Shown piece after piece: positions 58,836-64,000 of a stretch of DNA of 64,000 nt. The stretch's first letter is position 1. Every line of letters starts with the position of its first letter. This DNA is from an uncultured Bacteroidales bacterium (GTDB taxonomy: Bacteria > Bacteroidota > Bacteroidia > Bacteroidales > Muribaculaceae). The translations under genes and the position numbers were made by a program. The notes under the pieces are model-generated. The model saw only the letters and a program-made list of their open reading frames with translations. It was not told the origin of the DNA and searched no databases. The stretch spans positions 172,988 through 236,987 of the forward strand of contig CACYQB010000001.1 in assembly GCA_902776435.1 (NCBI GenBank), read 5' to 3'.

Positions 58836-61800
58836 TTAGTCCTCGGCTACACCCCACTGCTGGCGAGCCAGACGGCGGTAGTTGTTGTAACGCCACTGGG
58901 CGTTCTCCTTAGCGGCTTTGAACAGCTCGGCTGCCTCGTCGGGATATTGTTTCAGTACCGATGCGTAGCGTACCTCGCCCTTGAGGAAGTTCTCAAACTC
59001 GTCCCAGTTGGGCTCGGGGCTGTCGAGGGTGAAGGGATTCTTGCCCTCGGCCTCAAGCTGCGGGTTGTAACGCCACAGGTGCCAGTAACCGCATGCAACG
59101 GCTGCCTTCTCCTCGGCCTGGGCCTTGCCCATACCGGCCTTGATACCGTGGTTGATACAGGGAGCGTAGGCGATGATGATCGAAGGACCGTCATAGGCCT
59201 CGGCCTCGCGGATAGCCTTCAGACACTGGGCATCGCTGGCGCCCATAGCGATCTGTGCGGCATAGACGTAACCGTAGGTGCTGGCAATCAGACCCAGGTC
59301 TTTCTTGCGGACGCGCTTGCCGGCAGCGGCAAACTTGGCGATAGCACCGATCGGGGTAGCCTTAGAGGCCTGACCACCGGTGTTGGAGTAAACCTCGGTG
59401 TCGAGTACGAGGATGTTGACATTCTTGCCGCTGGCAATCACGTGGTCCAGACCGCCGAAGCCGATATCGTAGCTGGCGCCGTCACCACCGATGATCCACT
59501 GCGAACGCTTAACCAGGTACTGACCCAGCTCGCGAACCTTGATGTCGGCGGGATTGTCGCTGTGCTCGATAGCTTCGAGAATCTTGTCGCTCAACTCGCG
59601 AGTCTTGTCACCGTCGTTGAAATTCTCAACCCATTCCTTGTAGAGGGCCTTGACGTCGGCAGCAACGGTAGCGTCGTCGATAGCTTCCTTAACGAAGCCC
59701 AGGACGCGGCTGCGCATCTTCTCGTCGGCGATGGTCATACCCAGACCGAACTCGCAGAAGTCTTCGAACAGTGAGTTAGCCCAAGCGGGACCGTGACCCT
59801 TCTCGTTAACGGTGTAAGGAGTCGAGGGAACCGAAGCACTGTAGATTGAGGAGCAACCGGTAGCGTTGGCAACGATCTGGCGGTCACCGAACAACTGGCT
59901 GATGAGTTTTACATAGGGGGTCTCACCGCAACCCGAGCAAGCGCCCGAGAACTCAAACAGAGGCTGAGCGAACTGAGAGTTCTTGACGTTGGACTTGGTG
60001 TCCACGAGGTGCTGTTTGCTCTTGACATTGTTGATAGCGTAGTCCCAGAGCTTCTGGTCCTCTTCGTGACCCTCCATGGGAACCATCTCGAGAGCCTTCT
60101 CGCCCTTCTTGCCCGGACAAACGTCGGCGCAGTTGCCGCAAGCCAAGCAGTCCATCACGTCAACAACCTGTACGAAGGTCATGCCCTCGAAGCCCTTGCC
60201 GATGGCTTTGAGCTTGTCGCTCTCCTTGAAGGGTGAAGCGGCAGCCTCGGCCTCGTCCATAACGAAGGGACGGATGGCAGCGTGCGGGCAGACAAGTGCG
60301 CACTTGTTACACTGGATACAGTTCTCGGCCTTCCAGACAGGAACGAAGGCGCCTACACCGCGCTTTTCATAGGCAGCGGTACCGGCATCCCAAGTACCAT
60401 CCTCGCGGCCCTTGAATGCGCTCACGGGCAGCAGGTCACCGTTCTGGGCGTTGATGGGACGTACCACGTTGTGTACAAATGCGGGAGCATTGTCGGCGGC
60501 GGGGCCTTCGACGGTCAGGTTGCTCCAAGCGGGATCCACGGCCAGTTCGGTGTACTCGTTACCACGGTCAACAGCTTGGTAGTTCTTGTTCACCACGTCC
60601 TCACCCTTGCGGCCATAGGACTTCACGATGAATTTCTTCATCTGCTCGATAGCCAGGTCAACGGGGATAACCTCGGTGATACGGAAGAAGGCGCTCTGAA
60701 GGATGGTGTTGGTGCGGTTGCCCAGACCAATCTCCTGAGCGATCTTGGTAGCGTTGATGTAGTAAACCTTGATGTTGTTGTCGGCGAAGTACTTCTTCAC
60801 CTTGTTGGGCAGGTTCTCGACCAGCTTGTCGCCGTCCCAAACGGTGTTCAGCAGGAAGGTACCACCCTTCTGCAGACCGCGGGTCACGTCATACATGTGC
60901 AGATAAGCCTGAACGTGGCAAGCCACGAAGTTGGGCGTGGTTACCAGATAGGTCGAGCGGATGGGCTCGTCGCCGAAGCGCAGGTGAGAGCAGGTGAAAC
61001 CACCCGACTTCTTGCTGTCGTAGGAGAAGTAAGCCTGGCAGTGCTTGTCGGTGTTGTCACCGATGATCTTCACACTGTTCTTGTTGGCACCCACGGTACC
61101 GTCAGCACCCAGACCGTAGAACTTGGCCTGGAACATGCCGGCGCCACCCATGGCCACCTCTTCCTTCATGGGAAGTGATGCGAAGGTCACGTCGTCCTCG
61201 ATACCGATGGTGAACTGGTTCTTGGGCATCGGCAGGGCCAGGTTCTCATAAACGGCGAGAATCTGGGCGGGCGTGGTGTCCTTGGAACCGAGGCCGTAGC
61301 GGCCACCCACGATAACGGGGGCATTCTCGGTGCCATAGAAGCAGTCCTTCACGTCGAGATACAGGGGCTCGCCGTTAGCGCCGGGCTCCTTGGTGCGGTC
61401 GAGCACAGCAATGCGCTTGGCAGTGCTGGGAACGGCTGCGAGGAAGTGCTTGGCGCTGAAGGGGCGATACAAGTGAACGGCAACCAGACCGACCTTCTCA
61501 CCCTTCTCGGTCAGATAGTCGATGGTCTCGCGGATGGCCTCGGTCACACTGCCCATGGCGATGATGACGCGGTCGGCATCCTTGGCGCCGTAGTAGTCAA
61601 ACAGACCATACTTGCGGCCGGCAGTACCACGGGTAACGGGCTTGTCAGGATTCATGGCACCCTTGCGGAACTTGGCCAGCTCTTCCATGTCGATGAGGGG
61701 ACGCAGGTCTTCCTGGTCCATGGCCTCTACCTTCTGGATCTCGTGAGAGGTGCGGAAGCCGTCAAAGAAGTTGACAAAGGGTACGTGAGCCTTGATGGCG

Positions 61801-62282
61801 CTCAGGTGGGCAACACCAGCGAGGTCCATCACCTCCTGTACACTGCCCTCGGCGAGCATGGCAAAACCGGTCTGGCGGGTAGCCATCACGTCCTGGTGGT
61901 CACCGAAGATACACAGGGTGTGGCTGGCCAGCGTACGGGCCGAAACGTGGAACACGCCAGGGAGCAACTCACCGGCAATCTTGTACATGTTGGGGATCAT
62001 CAGCAGCAGACCCTGGGACGCGGTATAGGTCGTGGTCAGGGCACCGGCCTGCAGCGAACCGTGAACGGCACCGGCAGCACCACCCTCGCTCTGCATCTCC
62101 TGGACCATGACGGTCTCACCGAAGATGTTCTTGCGGCCAGCAGCGGCCCACTCGTCCACGTGCTCGGCCATCGTTGATGACGGAGTGATGGGGTAGATTG
62201 CGGCTACCTCAGTGAACATGTAACTGATGTGAGCAGCAGCTTGGTTGCCGTCACACGTCATGAATTTCTTTTCCTTACTCAT
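58836..62282 (-). CDS. nifJ: Pyruvate:ferredoxin (flavodoxin) oxidoreductase
   Basis: This anaerobic enzyme of 1148 residues converts pyruvate and CoA to acetyl-CoA, CO2 and reduced ferredoxin. All domains are fused in the usual order: the N-terminal TPP/pyrimidine domain (YPITPSSTMAEHVDEWAAAG), a transketolase-C-like domain (RPFSAKHFLAAVP), the gamma domain, a two-[4Fe-4S] ferredoxin domain (CIQCNKCALVCP and CLACGNCADVCP, about 690-760), and the TPP-binding C-terminal domain (GDGASYDIGFGGLDHV) with extra cluster cysteines (SGACSGCGETPY). Length is normal. It supports a strict anaerobic life style. The promoter overlaps a palindrome. Confidence 0.98.
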   Translation of the reverse strand: MSKEKKFMTCDGNQAAAHISYMFTEVAAIYPITPSSTMAEHVDEWAAAGRKNIFGETVMVQEMQSEGGAAGAVHGSLQAGALTTTYTASQGLLLMIPNMYKIAGELLPGVFHVSARTLASHTLCIFGDHQDVMATRQTGFAMLAEGSVQEVMDLAGVAHLSAIKAHVPFVNFFDGFRTSHEIQKVEAMDQEDLRPLIDMEELAKFRKGAMNPDKPVTRGTAGRKYGLFDYYGAKDADRVIIAMGSVTEAIRETIDYLTEKGEKVGLVAVHLYRPFSAKHFLAAVPSTAKRIAVLDRTKEPGANGEPLYLDVKDCFYGTENAPVIVGGRYGLGSKDTTPAQILAVYENLALPMPKNQFTIGIEDDVTFASLPMKEEVAMGGAGMFQAKFYGLGADGTVGANKNSVKIIGDNTDKHCQAYFSYDSKKSGGFTCSHLRFGDEPIRSTYLVTTPNFVACHVQAYLHMYDVTRGLQKGGTFLLNTVWDGDKLVENLPNKVKKYFADNNIKVYYINATKIAQEIGLGNRTNTILQSAFFRITEVIPVDLAIEQMKKFIVKSYGRKGEDVVNKNYQAVDRGNEYTELAVDPAWSNLTVEGPAADNAPAFVHNVVRPINAQNGDLLPVSAFKGREDGTWDAGTAAYEKRGVGAFVPVWKAENCIQCNKCALVCPHAAIRPFVMDEAEAAASPFKESDKLKAIGKGFEGMTFVQVVDVMDCLACGNCADVCPGKKGEKALEMVPMEGHEEDQKLWDYAINNVKSKQHLVDTKSNVKNSQFAQPLFEFSGACSGCGETPYVKLISQLFGDRQIVANATGCSSIYSASVPSTPYTVNEKGHGPAWANSLFEDFCEFGLGMTIADEKMRSRVLGFVKEAIDDATVAADVKALYKEWVENFNDGDKTRELSDKILEAIEHSDNPADIKVRELGQYLVKRSQWIIGGDGASYDIGFGGLDHVIASGKNVNILVLDTEVYSNTGGQASKATPIGAIAKFAAAGKRVRKKDLGLIASTYGYVYAAQIAMGASDAQCLKAIREAEAYDGPSIIIAYAPCINHGIKAGMGKAQAEEKAAVACGYWHLWRYNPQLEAEGKNPFTLDSPEPNWDEFENFLKGEVRYASVLKQYPDEAAELFKAAKENAQWRYNNYRRLARQQWGVAED

Positions 62283-62350
62283 AAATTTTTGAAAAAAACT
62301 GATATAGTTAGTTATTAGTCGTTTTTTATGCTAATTGGTTTTACAGGCTG

Positions 62351-62382
62351 CAAAGGTACTGCAAGCCGAGCGAAATGCCAAA
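62351..62382 (-). promoter_or_regulatory. Promoter of nifJ
   Basis: On the minus strand TTTG (62379-62382), 20-base spacer, TACCTTTG (62351-62358). The spacer carries GCTCGGCTTGCAG, close to the glnA promoter. Confidence 0.7.
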
Positions 62383-62395
62383 TTATTTGGCATTT
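62373..62395. promoter_or_regulatory. Palindrome overlapping the nifJ -33 box
   Basis: AAATGCCAAAT-t-ATTTGGCATTT is a perfect palindrome with 11-base arms that covers the -33 element, so it could be an operator. Confidence 0.5.
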
Positions 62396-62403
62396 CTTTT
62401 TTT

Positions 62404-62541
62404 AAATCAGGGCACTAGGCATGAAAGCAAACTTTCATAGGCTAGGGCTCTGATTTTAAAAATGGAATGACCGATTGATAATGAGGTCATTCCCGAGGCG
62501 CCGCGTACCTTCGACCGGAGGTCAACGGTACGCATTTTTTT
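62404..62541 (+). ncRNA. Candidate structured RNA: three hairpins, last one a terminator
   Basis: Hairpin 1 (62404-62456) pairs AAATCAG, most of GGCACTAGGC and ATGAAAG with their complements around a CAAA loop. Hairpin 2 (62464-62493) is a perfect GGAATGACC/GGTCATTCC stem. Hairpin 3 (62503-62533) has GCGTACC/GGTACGC with an inner GACC/GGTC, then T7. No ORF or clear promoter is seen. It may be a small RNA, or hairpin 2 may act as a terminator for a minus-strand transcript (T5 on that side). Confidence 0.35.
62503..62541 (+). terminator. Intrinsic terminator with no upstream gene
   Basis: GCGTACC/GGTACGC stem, nested GACC/GGTC, then ATTTTTTT on +. No + strand protein gene lies upstream. Confidence 0.7.
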
Positions 62542-62652
62542 AAATAAGGTATAAGATTCATCGAAAAACCAATGAAAAACGCCATTCCACGCTATTTGTT
62601 ACCGAATTTTTTGCAAAACAATTAAAATTTATTAAATATCATGATATATTTA

Positions 62653-62681
62653 TTGTTCTTCGATAAATTGCTATATCTTTG
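62653..62681 (+). promoter_or_regulatory. Promoter of the DUF2975/HTH pair
   Basis: TTG (62653-62655), 18-base spacer, TATCTTTG (62674-62681), 34 bases before ATG 62716. The palindrome ATATCATGATAT (62637-62648) just upstream is a possible operator. Confidence 0.7.
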
Positions 62682-62715
62682 AGGCGGAATTATTCATCAA
62701 AAGGATTTGTGCATT

Positions 62716-63186
62716 ATGAAAAAGACATTGAAAATCGTGTGCGTGTTCGCACTCATCTGCATTCTCATGTGGGTGGCATTCTATGCCATTCAGAGCTATT
62801 ACGTCTTGACGACCGGCAGCGGTCACGGTGTCATCAACTGGGGCTCGCCGAACATGGGCGGCAAGCTTGCCATGTTTGTGATCAACCGTCTCCTGATTCT
62901 CACGCTGGCTGGGCTGATGGCCGCGTTTGTATTCAACATCCTCAAGCACCTGAAGGGAGGAACAATTTTCAATCATGCCAATGTGGTGCTGTTGTGGGTT
63001 ATGGCGATTGTGTTGCCCATTCACTCTTTTATCAGTGACAATATGGGCTATGCCTGCTCGGCGACGGATCACTATGAATGGGGCCTGACCGACGCCCCGT
63101 TCGTCTATGCGATAGTGGCAGTACTTGTAGCCATACTTTACAAGTTGGCCTATGACGCCGCCGAGGAACAGAAGTTAACCATCTAA
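62716..63186 (+). CDS. DUF2975 membrane protein
   Basis: This 156-residue protein has four predicted membrane helices (VCVFALICILMWVAFYAIQS, FVINRLLILTLAGLMAAFVF, VVLLWVMAIVLPIHSFI, FVYAIVAVLVAILYKLAYDA). This matches DUF2975, which is typically encoded next to a small XRE regulator, as here (YoaS/YozG-like pairs). It ends 15 bases before the regulator gene. The function of the pair is unknown; a sensor-type role for the membrane partner is plausible but unproven. Start at ATG 62716. Confidence 0.85.
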   Translation: MKKTLKIVCVFALICILMWVAFYAIQSYYVLTTGSGHGVINWGSPNMGGKLAMFVINRLLILTLAGLMAAFVFNILKHLKGGTIFNHANVVLLWVMAIVLPIHSFISDNMGYACSATDHYEWGLTDAPFVYAIVAVLVAILYKLAYDAAEEQKLTI

Positions 63187-63201
63187 TCCCCCTAGTGCGC
63201 T

Positions 63202-63405
63202 ATGATTATCGTGAATCTTGATGTGATGATGGCCCGCCGCAAGATGTCGCTCAACGAGCTGAGCGAACGCGTGGGCATCACCATGGCTAATCTCTCGATC
63301 TTGAAAACCGGCAAAGCCAAGGCTGTGCGCTTCTCCACCCTCGACGCCATCTGCCGCGCCCTGGACTGCACCCCCGGCGACATTCTCGAGTATCGCAACG
63401 ACTAA
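63202..63405 (+). CDS. Small XRE-family regulator (YozG-like)
   Basis: A 67-residue stand-alone Cro/C1 HTH protein: MMARRKMSLNELSERVGITM, then NLSILKTGKAKAVRFSTLDA as the recognition helix, and CRALDCTPGDILEYRND, closely fitting the HTH_26 subfamily paired with DUF2975. It probably regulates its own operon. A palindrome 555 bases upstream (62637-62648) is a candidate site. Confidence 0.9.
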   Translation: MIIVNLDVMMARRKMSLNELSERVGITMANLSILKTGKAKAVRFSTLDAICRALDCTPGDILEYRND

Positions 63406-63432
63406 CGCCTTTATTTCAAGCCTCTTATAAAA

Positions 63433-63468
63433 TGGGCGCCTTCTCTCCCCAAGTGGGGAAGAAATACC
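63433..63468 (+). other. Short hairpin between the HTH gene and the receptor gene
   Basis: TTCTCTCCCC-AAGT-GGGGAAGAA hairpin. No T tract follows, so terminator status is uncertain. Confidence 0.4.
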
Positions 63469-63547
63469 CATCTAGGGCTTCGTACGCCCTTACCAAACCG
63501 ATTGATTTTGCTTCAACAAAAACTCATTTTTAAATAAATCATTTATT

Positions 63548-64000
63548 ATGAGAAGATTATGGACATTCTTTATGCTCGGAAGCCTGTTCTTTTACATCAT
63601 GGGTCAAAACGGGCAGGACTCTATCATGGAAGTCACACTCCCTGAACTGGTGTTTACCGAGAATCTCATCAAGCACAAGCCTAAAAGCGATGTGTTTAAA
63701 ATCACTGAAAACCATCGTAAGGGCGTTACCAATGTATTCGATATAATGAACTTACTGCCTGGTGTGAAGTTCGACCAATTGAAATCGAAAATCAGCGTCA
63801 AGAATGACGAGAGGGTCCTCGTGATCGTTGATGGGCATGAGCGTGATGTTGACTACGTCAGGGCCATCGATCCCAAACGAGTCAAGGAGATAGAAGTCAT
63901 TCATGAATTGCCTGGCAGATACGTTATTGCCGGCTATAAATATGTCATTGACATCAAACTCAAAAATGATTATGTGGGAAACGGCTTGTCCATTAACAAC
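63548..64000 (+). CDS. Outer-membrane receptor-like protein, 3' partial
   Basis: The frame opens at ATG 63548 and stays open to the end of the window (151 codons). It starts with a signal-like MRRLWTFFMLGSLFFYIMGQ, then a plug-domain segment: GVTNVFDIMNLLPGVKFDQL, LVIVDGHERDVDYVRAIDP, KEIEVIHELPGRYVIAGYK. That pattern (LPGV, VDG, VRxIDP, IEVIxxLPG) is the TonB-dependent receptor plug found in Bacteroidetes barrel proteins; no CarboxypepD_reg domain precedes it. The rest is outside the window. Confidence 0.75.
   Translation, partial: MRRLWTFFMLGSLFFYIMGQNGQDSIMEVTLPELVFTENLIKHKPKSDVFKITENHRKGVTNVFDIMNLLPGVKFDQLKSKISVKNDERVLVIVDGHERDVDYVRAIDPKRVKEIEVIHELPGRYVIAGYKYVIDIKLKNDYVGNGLSINN

Noticed and set aside
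60282-61178. 298-codon frame opposite nifJ
   Set aside because: Antisense to the ferredoxin and middle domains of nifJ; no domain signature.

Overview
The window comes from a chromosome of a Bacteroidales bacterium (phylum Bacteroidota), probably a gut or oral member near Muribaculaceae or Prevotellaceae. Four things support this. Promoters repeatedly show the Bacteroidetes form TTG/TTTG-N18-21-TAnnTTTG. Shine-Dalgarno sites are not evident. Many families are typical of the order (DUF6242, PorG/DUF6089, DUF4270, DUF4105, BspA-type repeats). A type IX secretion component and a T9SS type B sorting domain are both present. The genus cannot be fixed from the sequence alone. I see no phage, transposase, CRISPR array or integrase.

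Layout. 1-8.4 kb: ribD (5' partial), then an envelope-biogenesis run on + (DUF6242 lipoprotein, porG, uppS, bamA, three ompH/skp paralogues). 8.4-13.7 kb: tRNA-His, nagA, a GT5-like N-domain protein, a DUF4270 lipoprotein, tRNA-Thr and a hypothetical gene. 13.7-18.7 kb (-): an ECF sigma / anti-sigma / secreted coiled-coil / outer-membrane barrel operon joined by ATGA overlaps. 18.9-23.8 kb (-): secA and a DUF4105 protein. 24.4-32.3 kb (-): the cell-shape operon mreB-mreC-mreD-mrdA-rodA, followed by a BspA-like LRR protein with a dockerin. 32.4-37.3 kb: a C_GCAxxG protein, a large DUF285 repeat protein with a dockerin, and a T9SS type B cargo protein. 37.5-45.1 kb: lytic transglycosylase, uvrA, a 1.3 kb non-coding AT-rich island, an XRE regulator and a HerA-like ATPase (DUF853). 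45.2-50.1 kb: an attenuator-controlled trpB2, then a probable L-fucose cluster (cytidylyltransferase-GHMP fusion, mutarotase, fucP). 50.3-55.0 kb: a small dockerin protein, glutamine synthetase behind a duplicated promoter module, a glycosyltransferase-like remnant, a Gln-rich protein and an L,D-transpeptidase. 55.1-62.3 kb (-): a double SUMF1-domain secreted protein and nifJ. 62.4-64 kb: structured non-coding sequence, a DUF2975/HTH pair and the start of an outer-membrane receptor.

The genes are mostly housekeeping envelope and peptidoglycan functions, mixed with secreted surface proteins (four with dockerin-like C-terminal or internal modules, two with BspA-type repeats). The most interesting signals are non-coding: (i) a Trp-Trp-Trp leader peptide and terminator before a lone trpB2; (ii) a roughly 195-bp inverted-repeat element found twice, each time between a promoter and its start codon; (iii) heptad (7-bp) arrays abutting the stop codons of five unrelated genes, four of them folded back as inverted arrays; (iv) two structured intergenic regions that could encode small RNAs; and (v) a shared extended promoter module at glnA and nifJ. 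All function calls come from reading the sequence; no database search was run.
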